A DNA stretch of 64,000 nt from Novosphingobium sp. (GTDB lineage: Bacteria > Pseudomonadota > Alphaproteobacteria > Sphingomonadales > Sphingomonadaceae), in the NCBI GenBank assembly GCA_017987575.1, contig JAGNTK010000002.1:1-64000 (forward strand), in the 5' to 3' direction. The position numbers and the translations under genes are program-made. Within the stretch, counting starts at the first letter, position 1, and the number at the start of each line of letters is the position of its first letter. This document shows, one piece after another, positions 36,771 through 46,172 of the stretch. The notes under the pieces are model-generated. The model saw nothing but the letters and a program-made list of their open reading frames with translations. It was not told the origin of the DNA and searched no databases.

Positions 36771-37556
36771 ATGCTGCTCGCGATTGATAACGGCAACACC
36801 AATGTGAAGTTTGCGCTGGTGAACCAGGCGGGGGCCATCGTTCAACGCTGGCGGCTGGCGACCGATATCAAACGAACGGCCGATGAATACGCGGTCTGGC
36901 TCAACCAATTGCTGGAAATGGAAGGCTACACCCGCGCCGATGTTGATGCCGTGGTGATCGCTTCGGTGGTGCCGCGGGCGGTTCACAATCTGCAGGAGCT
37001 TGCGGCCAAATACTTTAGTGTAGAGGCCCTGATCGGCGGGCGTGCACCCGTGGAATGGGGCATTGCGCTCAAAGTAGACGAGCCGCGCGCGCTGGGTGCC
37101 GACCGGGCGGTCAACGCAATTGCCGCGCAGGCGCTTGAGGCTGGCGACAAGATCGTGATTTCGTTCGGCACGGCCACTACATTTGACCACATCGGCACAG
37201 ACGGCGCCTATCTGGGCGGATCAATCGCCACCGGGGTCAGCCTCTCTCTTGATGCGCTTTATAACGCCGCTGCGATGCTTCCGAGGATCGCGATCGAACC
37301 GCCGCCCAGCACCAGCGTGATTGGCCGCGATACGGTCAGCCAGATGCAGATTGGGATTTACTGGGGCTATGTCGGAATGATCGAAGGGATGATCGCCCGG
37401 ATGAAGGCCGAGATTGGCCGCCCGGTGAAAGTCATCGCTACCGGCGGTCTGGCCCCGCTGTTCCAGCAACACGGATACTTGTTTGACCGGGTCGAACCCG
37501 ACCTTACCTTGAGAGGAATTGCCTTGCTTTACGCCAATCGGACGATGGAATCGTGA
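36771..37556 (+). CDS. coaX: Type III pantothenate kinase
   Basis: Phosphorylates pantothenate, the first step of CoA synthesis. ASKHA-fold motifs: [16 protein letters not shown] (phosphate 1, with the catalytic Asp), [13 protein letters not shown], and [15 protein letters not shown] (phosphate 2). 261 aa. ATG 36771 has an upstream AGGACAGGG; an in-frame ATG 45 nt earlier lies within birA. Ends in GTGA overlap with rnj. Confidence 0.95.
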   Translation: MLLAIDNGNTNVKFALVNQAGAIVQRWRLATDIKRTADEYAVWLNQLLEMEGYTRADVDAVVIASVVPRAVHNLQELAAKYFSVEALIGGRAPVEWGIALKVDEPRALGADRAVNAIAAQALEAGDKIVISFGTATTFDHIGTDGAYLGGSIATGVSLSLDALYNAAAMLPRIAIEPPPSTSVIGRDTVSQMQIGIYWGYVGMIEGMIARMKAEIGRPVKVIATGGLAPLFQQHGYLFDRVEPDLTLRGIALLYANRTMES

Positions 37557-39187
37557 AGCCCGGCAAGGAACTGCTGTTCTGCGCGCTCGGCGGATCGGGC
37601 GAAATCGGGATGAACGTCAACCTGTACGGCTGCGACGGCAAGTGGCTGATGGTTGACCTGGGGATGACTTTTGGGGCCAACGAATACCCTGGCACCGAGC
37701 TGGTCTTTGCCGATCTGGAATTCATCGAGGAACGCAAGAAAGACCTGATTGGCGTTGTCCTGACCCACGCCCATGAAGACCACATCGGGGCGGTGCCCTA
37801 TTTCGCGCAGGAACTGGGCGTGCCGCTTTACGCTACCCCGTTCACCGCCCGGTTGGTGGTTGAAAAGCTGGAAGAGGCCGGGATTCGGCACGAAGTAGAG
37901 CTTAATGTGATCGACCACCTCGATCAGTTCGATCTGGGCCCGTTCGGCATCCGTTATGTCCCGCTGGCGCACTCGATTGCCGAGGGCAATGCGCTGGTGA
38001 TCGAAACGCCGTACGGGCGGATATTCCACACCGGCGACTGGAAGCTGGATGATGAACCGATTGTTGGCGTGCCGGCTACGATCGAAGAGTTGACCAAGAT
38101 CGGCGACGAAGGCGTGCTGGCGCTGGTCTGCGATTCGACCAACGTGTTCAATCCCAAGGCTTCGGGGTCTGAAGGTGCGGTCCGTACGGCCCTGAAGGAA
38201 GAAGTCGCCAAGCACCGCGGCAAGCGGGTTGTGGTCACCACTTTTGCCTCGAACGTGGCGCGGCTCCAGACGCTGGGCGAAGTGGCCGAAGCGACCAACC
38301 GCCGCTTGTGTGTGGCCGGGCGTTCGCTCGACCGGATCATTCGCACCGCGCAGGCCAGTGGCTACCTTAAGAACCTTCCGGACCGGGTCGATTTCGATAC
38401 CGCGATGGGCCTCCCGCGCGGTGAAGTCTTGATCGTCGCGACTGGCGGGCAGGGCGAGCCCCGCGCGGCGCTGGGACGTATCTCAGAGGGCAACCACCAG
38501 CTTGCCCTTGAGGCAGGCGATGTTGTGCTATTTTCGAGCCGCCAGATCCCCGGAAACGAGATCGCAATCGGCAAAATTCAGAACCGGCTGGCCGGGCGTG
38601 ACATCACCATGGTTACCGACCGGCAAAGCCCGATCCACGTCTCTGGCCACCCGGGTAAGCCCGAGCTGGAGGCGCTGTATGGCTGGATTCGGCCCGAAAT
38701 TCTGCTGCCAGTTCATGGCGAGGTTCGTCACATGCGTGAACAGGCACGGTTCGGTCGGGCCTGCGGTATCCCTAAGGCGGTTGCGCAGGAGAATGGCGAT
38801 CTGGTTCGGCTTGCCCCCGGCAAACCGGGCAAGATCAGCGAAGTCCGGGCCGGACGACTGATCCTCGATGGCGATATCATTGCGCCGGCCGATGGCGAGG
38901 CGATGGTCATGCGGCGGCGGCTCGCTGCGAACGGCCTGGTGATTGTGGTGCTTGACGGCAAGGGCCGGGTCCATGCTGAATGCATCGGCCTGCCGCTCGA
39001 AGAGGATATGGATCAGTACCTGGCCGAGACCCGCGAGGACGTAACTGCGGCACTGGCCAAGCTGAAAGGCGGGCAACGGCATGACCGCGAGGCGGTTACC
39101 GAGGCAGCCCGTTTGGCCGCGCGCCGCGCTGCCAGCCGCTGGTCAGGCAAGAAACCGCAAGTGCGGGTCATTCTGGCGGAGCAATGA
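37553..39187 (+). CDS. rnj: Ribonuclease J
   Basis: Metallo-beta-lactamase ribonuclease with endo- and 5'-3' exo-activity; in alphaproteobacteria it acts in rRNA maturation and mRNA decay alongside RNase E. The zinc site is in [17 protein letters not shown], followed by HTGDWKLDD and the beta-CASP domain with [10 protein letters not shown] and [16 protein letters not shown]. 544 aa, normal. It starts at GTG 37553 within the coaX stop. With rne at 128-2842, the window holds both major mRNA-decay nucleases. Confidence 0.95.
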   Translation: MKPGKELLFCALGGSGEIGMNVNLYGCDGKWLMVDLGMTFGANEYPGTELVFADLEFIEERKKDLIGVVLTHAHEDHIGAVPYFAQELGVPLYATPFTARLVVEKLEEAGIRHEVELNVIDHLDQFDLGPFGIRYVPLAHSIAEGNALVIETPYGRIFHTGDWKLDDEPIVGVPATIEELTKIGDEGVLALVCDSTNVFNPKASGSEGAVRTALKEEVAKHRGKRVVVTTFASNVARLQTLGEVAEATNRRLCVAGRSLDRIIRTAQASGYLKNLPDRVDFDTAMGLPRGEVLIVATGGQGEPRAALGRISEGNHQLALEAGDVVLFSSRQIPGNEIAIGKIQNRLAGRDITMVTDRQSPIHVSGHPGKPELEALYGWIRPEILLPVHGEVRHMREQARFGRACGIPKAVAQENGDLVRLAPGKPGKISEVRAGRLILDGDIIAPADGEAMVMRRRLAANGLVIVVLDGKGRVHAECIGLPLEEDMDQYLAETREDVTAALAKLKGGQRHDREAVTEAARLAARRAASRWSGKKPQVRVILAEQ

Positions 39188-39191
39188 GCCG

Positions 39192-39458
39192 ATGAAGCTG
39201 ACCTCGATCATCGCGATCTACTTCCTGTTCTGGGTGATGAGCGCCATGCTAGTGCTGCCGTTCGGCGTGCGAACCCATCAGGAGGAAGGGGTCGAGATGA
39301 TCCCTGGCCAGGCGACCAGCGCACCAGTCCGCTTTGAGCCCCGCAAGGTGGCACGACGCGCTACCTTGCTGTCGGTGGTGCTGTTCGGGTTATATTACCT
39401 GAACTACGCCCAGGGCTGGATCACCCGTGACGATATCGACATAACCAACTACCTCTAG
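39192..39458 (+). CDS. DUF1467 family membrane protein
   Basis: 88 aa, two membrane helices. The family pattern is clear: MKLTSIIAIYFLFWVMSAML, then VLPFGVRTHQEEG, PGQATSAPVRFEPRKVARRA and a second helix ending YYLNYAQGWITRDD. Function unknown; conserved downstream of rnj in many alphaproteobacteria, as here (4 nt away). The 3' end overlaps the convergent coiled-coil gene by 4 bp. Confidence 0.88.
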   Translation: MKLTSIIAIYFLFWVMSAMLVLPFGVRTHQEEGVEMIPGQATSAPVRFEPRKVARRATLLSVVLFGLYYLNYAQGWITRDDIDITNYL

Positions 39459-42070
39459 TTGCGAAGCCGCTCGATCGCCTGAGCCAAGGCGACATAGAGT
39501 TTGCCCATGTCGGACGACAGCAGCGTAACCCCCAGCGCGTGACCATCGCGGGTTGAAAGCAACTGGCGTAGCATCGCTTCGAAATCATGGATGTAGCGGC
39601 TGACGTGATCGCTGAACACCGTGTCCTGCTCATAGAGTTGAGCAATCGCCTTTGCTTCGCCTGTTTCGAGCAGGCGAACCGCGCGGCGGGTGAATACGCC
39701 GCGATCACCCTTCAGGTATGAAGCCCAGGCGGTATCGCTGACATCGCTATCGACCGCGCGGGCAATGTCGATCGCGTGCGAGTTCAGACTCTCGGTGATC
39801 AGGGCGACCCGTCTGGCAAAATCGTTGTCGACCTGATCTTCAGCCTTGGCCCGGGCATGGGCGACGCGCTGTTCAAGGTGGCCGGTCAGTTCGCTGACTT
39901 TGGCCAACTGATCGCGCAGTTGCATGGCGGCCTCCCGGCTGACTGCGGCGGCATGAGCGGTTGCCTGTTCGAGCTGTCCGGCCACTTCGGCGGCGCGGGC
40001 CCGCATCGCCCTATCAATGGCTTCACCGCTTTCTTCACCAATCCGCGCAGCAAGGGCTGAAATCGATCCGGCGCTCATCGCGCCAATCCCGGCCACGGCT
40101 GCCTTGGCCGAGGTGTTCAATTCGTCAATCGAGCGCTGCAGTTCCGATTGCGATTGTTCGGCCAGTGCCAGACTTTCACTGCGGACCTGCTCAAGTGAGC
40201 TGCGCAGGGCTTCCAGCGTTTCGGCCTGATGGCTACCTTCGCGAGAAACCTTTTCACTCAGACTTTCTATCTGGGTGATCGCTTGCGCTAATGATCCTGT
40301 GCTTTGTGTGATGTGGCCGGCTACGGCCTGTCCCTTGGTGTCGGCATTTTCAAGCAGCTCCGTCAGCGCACCAACCCGCGTTTCAATCTCTGAAAGCCGG
40401 CTTTCACTGGCGGTCATGGCCTGGGGCAGGTCGTGGCTGGAATGCTGGACGCTGGCCTGGATCAGTTCAAGCAGGCGGACACTACCATCGGTCAGCTGGG
40501 CTACAGCCTTGTCGGTACCTGATAAGGCTTCACGACTTGCGGTCAGCTTATCAGCCAGCGCGGAAAGGCTGGCAGCCAGCCGTCCCTCTGCCTCTCCGCC
40601 CAGAGTTGCGACTTCGTCCATCTTGCGGGTGAAGTGATCAAGCTGGGTGGCAATGGTTTCGCTGTTTGTAACCAGCTTGCGGCCATGTTCCTGCTGGGCG
40701 AGGTGGCGCTGTTCGATCTCGCTGTCGAAATCAGCCATTTGTGTGCCAAGCAGGGCGATGAACTCGCCATGCCGGGCTTCAAACTCGGATCGCCGCCGCT
40801 CAATTTCTTCAGCGAACAGTTGATCGCGTTCGCCCATCCGGCTGTCGAGCTCTTCTGCCTCGCGAGCCAGCTCACCCAGCCGATTGCGCGCCGATTCCAT
40901 CGCCCGTTCGTCAATCTCGCCAACCTTGGCGATTGCTGCCGTCAGGTCTTGCTCCAACTGAGCCGTGGCATTGCGCCAGGCTTCGAGCGCCTTGCCTTCA
41001 CCTTCGCGCAGTGATCGGCCAATGGCGACGCTTTCCTCACGCACCGCACCGAGCCGGGCGCGCAGCGACGTCAGTGTCTCACCTTCCTGCGTGTCGAGCA
41101 CCTTGCGCGCCTCGTCCAGTTCTTCCGTCAGCGCAGTTGCTCGGCTGCGGATTGCGGCCAAAGCTTCAACTTCCTGACCATCAAGCTGCGTGCGGAACTC
41201 GGCTCCGCGCTCGGCCAGCGCGGCAAAGCGGCTCTCTGCGATTGCATCCAGTTGCTCGGTCTGCTTGGTGAACTCGCTGAGAGTCTGATCGACCACTTCA
41301 CGCAGCGAATTGACTTGGCGTTCGCTCGCCTGTCCAAACTGGTTGAGCTTGTTGAAACCAGCAATCAGCGCCTCGACCTGGGCATGTGCTGTGCGCCCGG
41401 CGGTGCCGATATTGTTGGTCACGTCCTTGGCCGAGCTGGCGATCACGGGAAGATGGCTGCGCAAGGTCTCCATATTGTCGAGTGCGGAAGCGCTGACCGA
41501 CTGGATTGCGTCAATTTTTGTACCGTTATCGTGGATCAGCGAGGCAAGCTTGTCCGAGTGGAGTGAGAGCCGTTCGGTCGCGACCCGGCCAAGCGAATCA
41601 ATATCGCGCGACTGTGCGGCGATAAATTCGCGGGCAAGGCTTAGCTCACGATTGACCGTCGTCATCCGGGTTTCGAGCCGCGCCGACTCCTCGCTCAGCA
41701 ATCGTGCGGTTTCTCCAAACCGCATCGCCTCGCGGCGGCTGTTGCGCATTCCAATCAGCCAAACCACCGCCAGCAACAGCACCGGTACTGACCAATCCCG
41801 CAGCCAACCGGTCCATTGCCCGACCGAGCCGCCGGCCAGCATCGCTGCCTGATTGGCGAGGAAGAACAGCAGGCTCCAGCCCGAAACAGCCAGCACAGTC
41901 AGCGTTCCCGCGATGATTGCCAGCCATGGACGGGCAGGGCGGGACGGGGCCTCTTCCCACCAGTCATCGGTAACTGGCGCATTCTGCGCCTCAGTCTCTA
42001 TGGTTTCGCGCACCAGTTCGCCTTCAGGCTCACTGGATTCGACAGCAACAATGCGGGTTCCACGGGTCAT
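39455..42070 (-). CDS. Large membrane-anchored coiled-coil protein
   Basis: 871 aa. A short acidic cytoplasmic N-terminus, two hydrophobic segments (about 50-72, LAIIAGTLTVLAVSGWSLLF; about 90-106, WSVPVLLLAVVWLIGM), then about 650 residues of near-continuous amphipathic helix rich in Ala, Glu, Ser, Gln and Arg (for example ERRRSEFEARHGEFIALLG) with apolipoprotein-A-like periodicity, and a globular C-terminus of about 110 residues (SDTAWASYLKGDRGVFTRRA ..). Function unknown. Comparable proteins in sphingomonads are annotated only as hypothetical or apolipoprotein-like; a structural or cytoskeleton-like envelope role is conceivable. Divergent from the Hpt-like gene (66 bp). Confidence 0.8.
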   Translation of the reverse strand: MTRGTRIVAVESSEPEGELVRETIETEAQNAPVTDDWWEEAPSRPARPWLAIIAGTLTVLAVSGWSLLFFLANQAAMLAGGSVGQWTGWLRDWSVPVLLLAVVWLIGMRNSRREAMRFGETARLLSEESARLETRMTTVNRELSLAREFIAAQSRDIDSLGRVATERLSLHSDKLASLIHDNGTKIDAIQSVSASALDNMETLRSHLPVIASSAKDVTNNIGTAGRTAHAQVEALIAGFNKLNQFGQASERQVNSLREVVDQTLSEFTKQTEQLDAIAESRFAALAERGAEFRTQLDGQEVEALAAIRSRATALTEELDEARKVLDTQEGETLTSLRARLGAVREESVAIGRSLREGEGKALEAWRNATAQLEQDLTAAIAKVGEIDERAMESARNRLGELAREAEELDSRMGERDQLFAEEIERRRSEFEARHGEFIALLGTQMADFDSEIEQRHLAQQEHGRKLVTNSETIATQLDHFTRKMDEVATLGGEAEGRLAASLSALADKLTASREALSGTDKAVAQLTDGSVRLLELIQASVQHSSHDLPQAMTASESRLSEIETRVGALTELLENADTKGQAVAGHITQSTGSLAQAITQIESLSEKVSREGSHQAETLEALRSSLEQVRSESLALAEQSQSELQRSIDELNTSAKAAVAGIGAMSAGSISALAARIGEESGEAIDRAMRARAAEVAGQLEQATAHAAAVSREAAMQLRDQLAKVSELTGHLEQRVAHARAKAEDQVDNDFARRVALITESLNSHAIDIARAVDSDVSDTAWASYLKGDRGVFTRRAVRLLETGEAKAIAQLYEQDTVFSDHVSRYIHDFEAMLRQLLSTRDGHALGVTLLSSDMGKLYVALAQAIERLRN

Positions 42071-42136
42071 GGTGTAGCGTTTACCATGTTGTGGCGGCGG
42101 ATAAACCCCAGTTTAACCCCCTGCGCTTAAGCTCGC

Positions 42137-42442
42137 ATGATGGCATATGAAGCAGGAGCCCTTGATGCGACCCTGGCCGCGGCTGCGGGCGAGGATGCTG
42201 TGCTTTTTTCCGAGCTACGCCATGCGTTTATCGAAAGCGTAGAACGGCAGGTCGATCTTCTGCGGCGCTCACGCTGTGATGCCAACTGGCAGATGAGTGC
42301 GCTGCGCCTGAAAGGTGTTGCTGCAACATTTCACGCCGAAGCGCTGATTGCCTTGGCAGATGAGGCCTTGGATGGAGCGCCAGGTGATCCCAATGTTTTG
42401 CGCCGGATCAGCATTTTTCTAAGCGACTTCGCAGCAGCTTAG
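42137..42442 (+). CDS. Hpt-like protein lacking the phospho-acceptor histidine
   Basis: 101 aa with the four-helix pattern of histidine phosphotransfer domains: LFSELRHAFIESVERQVDLL, then SALRLKGVAATFHAEALIAL, which matches the canonical A-H-x-L-K-G-x-A-A-T-F. The phosphorylated His is replaced by Leu (residue 56, codon CTG at 42302-42304). It should keep the fold but not carry phosphate on that site. First gene of a + strand cluster ending in a kinase-like protein that also lacks its His. Tandem ATGs at 42137 and 42140. Confidence 0.78.
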   Translation: MMAYEAGALDATLAAAAGEDAVLFSELRHAFIESVERQVDLLRRSRCDANWQMSALRLKGVAATFHAEALIALADEALDGAPGDPNVLRRISIFLSDFAAA

Positions 42443-42510
42443 GCGGCCTTGCCGCGCTAGCGCTTGGCACCCCGTCGAGAGTTCCCTACAAGCTGCCTCC
42501 GAACGCAAAT

Positions 42511-43734
42511 GTGCGGAGAAAGTCACTGCGGGTTGCCGTCCTGACAATGCTGGAAGCCGCCGAAGATGGCGGGGCTGTGCCGCGCGCATTCTTGCGGATC
42601 GGGGGGCTTACCGTGGCGCGCCAGCAGCTAGCGCTGACCTTGGAGTTGGGCTGCGAACGGATCATCTGCATTGCGCCGCGCTTAACGGCCGAAATGGTCG
42701 AGTTGCAGCACATTGCCGAAGCCGCGAAAGCCCAGTTCCATGTCGTCGCCAATTCTCGAGCGTTGGTAGGATTGGTGACCACGGTAGATGAAGTGTTCGT
42801 CCTGGGGGATGGATTGTTCGCAACCATTCCAGAGGCCGCCAGCCTGCTCGAAGAGGGGCAGGCAGTACTGGTTCAGCCGATTGATCAGGGATTGGCAGCG
42901 GGTTTTGAGCGGATTGATCTCAACCATGCCGGGGCAGCTGCGATGCGGCTACCGGGGCGGTTGATCGAACGATTGGCGGAACTGCCATCCGATTGCGATG
43001 CTGCGTCGTCATTGCAGCGGATCGCGCTGCAGGCCGGAATCCGGCAAAAGCCGATCCCGGTTCCGGGCCAAGGCGGGTTGTTCTGGACGCTGGTGCGCAG
43101 TGAGGATGAAGCCCATGCGCTTGAACCTCAGTGGGTTCGTCACCGGACCAGCGATGAGGGCGCGTTAAGCCCGTCGCGCTGGCTGGCACTGCTGGCTGTG
43201 CGGAGTTTTGGTCCGGCCATGCTTCACGCAGGAAGCGGGGCGATGGTGCTGGTGATAGCGGCTGCGGTTCTTGCTGTTCTGGCGCTGGGGGCGGGATGGT
43301 TCGGCTTGCTGCCCTTGGGGTTTGGGCTGATCACGTTAGGCTGGCTGCTGCGGGAAAGCGCGGTGCTGCTTGCCCGCATAGAGAGTGAGACCGTGCGATC
43401 ACGCAAAGGATTGGACGGCAAGGAACTGTATGGTTGGTTGTGCGATGGGTTGATTATCCTGCTATCAGCTTGGGGATCGCATTTGCATTCAGGTCAGCAT
43501 GTGATCGACCGCTTGTTTCCTCCGTTTATGCTGGTCGCGTTGCTACGCATTCTTCCGCAGCTGTTTGCACCACGTTGGGCGGCATGGTTTGGGGATCGGG
43601 CCTTGTTGGCGATGGGCGTAGGCATAGCCATTTCGTTCGGTGCCGGATCGGAAGCAATCCATATCGCCGCCGTGCTGGCGGGCTTGGCCGGTATCCTTAC
43701 TTCCTTCGCCCCAACGCGGCTAACGCGACTTTAA
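42511..43734 (+). CDS. Unknown two-part protein: nucleotidyltransferase-like domain plus membrane domain
   Basis: 407 aa. Residues about 20-180 resemble, loosely, a sugar/inositol-phosphate nucleotidyltransferase (RAFLRIGGLTVARQQLALTL, LELGCERIICIAP, DEVFVLGDGLFA, VLVQPIDQGLAAGFERID) but without a clear N-terminal G-G-x-G loop. Residues about 225-405 form five or six membrane helices around a cytoplasmic stretch (IESETVRSRKGLDGKELYGW). The order recalls fused inositol-phosphate cytidylyltransferase/CDP-alcohol phosphotransferase proteins, but the CDP-alcohol motif is not visible. It begins at GTG 42511; a start further inside (ATG 42547) is possible. Function unknown. Confidence 0.62.
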   Translation: MRRKSLRVAVLTMLEAAEDGGAVPRAFLRIGGLTVARQQLALTLELGCERIICIAPRLTAEMVELQHIAEAAKAQFHVVANSRALVGLVTTVDEVFVLGDGLFATIPEAASLLEEGQAVLVQPIDQGLAAGFERIDLNHAGAAAMRLPGRLIERLAELPSDCDAASSLQRIALQAGIRQKPIPVPGQGGLFWTLVRSEDEAHALEPQWVRHRTSDEGALSPSRWLALLAVRSFGPAMLHAGSGAMVLVIAAAVLAVLALGAGWFGLLPLGFGLITLGWLLRESAVLLARIESETVRSRKGLDGKELYGWLCDGLIILLSAWGSHLHSGQHVIDRLFPPFMLVALLRILPQLFAPRWAAWFGDRALLAMGVGIAISFGAGSEAIHIAAVLAGLAGILTSFAPTRLTRL

Positions 43735-43747
43735 CCAAGCAAGGACT

Positions 43748-44728
43748 ATGGCTGCGGGCATGAATGATATTGCTGCCCAATCGCTGCCTGTCGCTTCGGT
43801 CGAAACCGCAATGCGCGAAGAACTGGCCCATGGTGATGCCATGATCGGCACGATCGCGCCGATCCTGCGTCATTTGTTGGCTAACGACGAGCATTCGGTA
43901 TTCAGCGACGAGATCCTTGCTGCGCTCCGCGGGATGATGAATCATGTGGCTCGTCAGCTACTTGACGAGCTTAGCATAGCTGCCGGAACGCCTGATGTGC
44001 GGGATCATGACCCGCATCAGATCGCAGAACTTGTCGCTGCGTTTGTGGCGCATCCGGGTTTCCTCAGCCACGTTCACGCCTTGGCGCTGGAATGGAAATT
44101 GGCGCAACGGATGGAAGCGCGGCTTGCACTCGATCCAGTGATTTCGCCTTTGCTTCAAGCTCTGGTGGCTTCGCCGGATCAGCAGGTTGCAGCCAGTTCC
44201 ATGGCTTTGCTGGCGGCGCAAGCCCGCTTTGCGCAGAGCCAGCGGCGGATGGAGCTGCCGCTAACCGAGCTGCCTGGTGATTTGCTCCACGCTGGCCTGA
44301 TTGCGCTGCGGGGAGTGGGCAATAAGGAGCCGGATACGCAGACGGTGGTCGGTCAGGCCGAACAGGCGATCCGTGACCGTTATGACGAAAGCCGGACCCG
44401 GCTAGGTCTGATTTCGCGTATTGTCAGCGGCATGGGCGCGGGTGCGACCGCAGCACTTTCAGTTACTCACGCTGGAGTGCCGATGTTCTTAAGCGCGTTG
44501 GCCTTGGCATCAGGCCAGGATCGCGACATGGCAGTCCTTTCCACCAATGAAGGACAAGTCGCCCGTCTGGCACTGGCCTTGCGGGCTTCGGGCTTGCGCT
44601 CGACCGCGATTGAAGAGCAATTTGAATCGCTTCATCCCGATGTGACCCTGCCCGAGAGATTCGAGAATCTGGGCAGCGACCATGCCGCCGCTCTGCTCGC
44701 GCGCTCAGCCGTCTATCCTGGCAGCTAA
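43748..44728 (+). CDS. Unknown protein of the pseudo-phosphorelay cluster
   Basis: 326 aa, largely helical and Ala/Leu-rich, with no signal peptide. Landmarks: ETAMREELAHGDAMIGTIAP, ILRHLLANDEHSVFSDEIL, a Gln/Ala-rich middle (QQVAASSMALLAAQARFAQS), a hydrophobic stretch IVSGMGAGATAALSVTHAGV, and a C-terminal Leu-rich helix (RLALALRASGLRSTAIEEQF). Family not recognised. It starts 13 nt after the previous gene and ends 6 nt before the kinase-like gene, so it probably belongs with them. ATG 43748 or 43760. Confidence 0.7.
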   Translation: MAAGMNDIAAQSLPVASVETAMREELAHGDAMIGTIAPILRHLLANDEHSVFSDEILAALRGMMNHVARQLLDELSIAAGTPDVRDHDPHQIAELVAAFVAHPGFLSHVHALALEWKLAQRMEARLALDPVISPLLQALVASPDQQVAASSMALLAAQARFAQSQRRMELPLTELPGDLLHAGLIALRGVGNKEPDTQTVVGQAEQAIRDRYDESRTRLGLISRIVSGMGAGATAALSVTHAGVPMFLSALALASGQDRDMAVLSTNEGQVARLALALRASGLRSTAIEEQFESLHPDVTLPERFENLGSDHAAALLARSAVYPGS

Positions 44729-44734
44729 CGCCCA

Positions 44735-46171
44735 GTGAACGCCGCTCAATCTGGATTAGCCCAAGCGCAAACCGATGCCGAGGGCCTGCTGGTCGCGGCT
44801 AGCGAGCCGTTGCTGTCGCTGCAACTGGATTGCGGCGGCGAAGTGCCAGGGCCAATCGCTATACCAGCGCTGCGTGAACTCGAGGAAAAAGCACGGAACT
44901 TTGGCCTCAAGTTGGCCCGATCCGTTCGCGCCAGCAACGGCCGAGACGCGATCACAGCCTGGATCGAAATTGAGCCGGTCGGCGACGGAGGATGCACGTT
45001 CAGGGTCAGCGCTTGGCAGGTCAGCCCTTTGCCGGCGGACGATCCTGCACTGATCGGCGAGCATCGTGCCGCAATCGACCGTTCGCTGGCCGAACTCAGC
45101 GCGCAGCTGGATGCGCAGCAGTGCCTGCTGGCTGTCGATGGCGAAGGATCCGATCTGGCTGATACGCTTGCTGCAATGCGCAGCGGAATTGGCAGGCCAT
45201 GGACTGATTTCGTGACAATTGACGGTGCCAGCCATCATCAGCCAATGCATTGGCGATTGCTGGATGGCGCCAAGTTGCAACTTGCAGGGTCAGAGCGCTG
45301 TTGGCGGGCGAGCTTGCTGCCGCGGCTCGTGCCGGGTGGCGACCCTAGCGGGTTTGACCTGTTCTTGACCGCTGACACACCGCTGCCGCCAACGCCTCCG
45401 CGGCTGCAAGCGGGGACCGTTGTACTGCCCAGCAACGGGCCGGGACTGGTCGGCCGAGATATTGCGCCGGTGCTGCGTCAGCCGATTGCCCGGATCATCG
45501 CCAATGCCGAAACGATCCGAACCCGGATGGCTGGGCCGTTGGCGGAGGAATACAGCCAGTATGCCGCTGATATCGCCGCTGCGGGTCAGCACTTGCTGGC
45601 ACTGGTCGAAGATCTGGCCGATCTGGAAGTGGTTGAATCCGAAGAGTTCAACACTGCGCCTGACCGGATCGATCTGGCCGATGTCGCCCGCAGAGCGGCG
45701 GGAATTCTGGCTGTAAGGGCACAGGAAAACGGCATTTCGATCGATGCCCCTAAATTGGGAGAGCATCTGCCTGCGATTGCCGAGTTTCGCCGGGTTCTGC
45801 AGATCCTGCTCAATCTGGTCGGCAATGCGATCCGCTATTCGCCTGACAATTCGCAGATCTGGATCAGGCTGGAAGATTCGGGCTCGCGGGCGCGGTTGAT
45901 TGTCGCGGATCAGGGGCCAGGGCTCAGCGAGGAACAGCAAGCCAAGGTGTTTGAGAAATTCGAGCGGCTAGGGCGCAGCGGTGAAGACGGCGGATCGGGC
46001 CTTGGCCTCTATATCTCACGGCGACTGGCCCGCGCGATGGGCGGGGATTTGCTGATCGAAAGCGCGCCAGGTCAAGGCGCGCGGTTCATTCTGGATGTGC
46101 CAGCTGACCTGTTGGCAATGTCCCCGACCACGGCGCCTGCTGTGGAGCCTGAAGCCGGGGACGAAGCCTAG
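44735..46171 (+). CDS. Histidine-kinase-like protein with His replaced by Pro
   Basis: 478 aa. Residues 1-235 are an uncharacterised sensory region without membrane helices. Residues 241-305 are a HisKA dimerisation domain of the PleC/DivJ/DivL type (AGPLAEEYSQYAADIAAAGQ, then HLLALVEDLADLE). The H-box, normally S-H-E-L-R-T-P-L, reads A-P-V-L-R-Q-P-I, so the phospho-acceptor is Pro245 (codon CCG at 45467-45469). The ATPase domain is intact: LLNLVGNAIRYSP (N box), VADQGPGLS (G1), VFEKFERLG (F), GGSGLGLYISRRLAR (G2). It may signal by conformation, as DivL (Tyr in place of His) does in Caulobacter. GTG start. It ends 1 nt before the convergent gltA end. Confidence 0.85.
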   Translation: MNAAQSGLAQAQTDAEGLLVAASEPLLSLQLDCGGEVPGPIAIPALRELEEKARNFGLKLARSVRASNGRDAITAWIEIEPVGDGGCTFRVSAWQVSPLPADDPALIGEHRAAIDRSLAELSAQLDAQQCLLAVDGEGSDLADTLAAMRSGIGRPWTDFVTIDGASHHQPMHWRLLDGAKLQLAGSERCWRASLLPRLVPGGDPSGFDLFLTADTPLPPTPPRLQAGTVVLPSNGPGLVGRDIAPVLRQPIARIIANAETIRTRMAGPLAEEYSQYAADIAAAGQHLLALVEDLADLEVVESEEFNTAPDRIDLADVARRAAGILAVRAQENGISIDAPKLGEHLPAIAEFRRVLQILLNLVGNAIRYSPDNSQIWIRLEDSGSRARLIVADQGPGLSEEQQAKVFEKFERLGRSGEDGGSGLGLYISRRLARAMGGDLLIESAPGQGARFILDVPADLLAMSPTTAPAVEPEAGDEA

Positions 46172-46172
46172 T

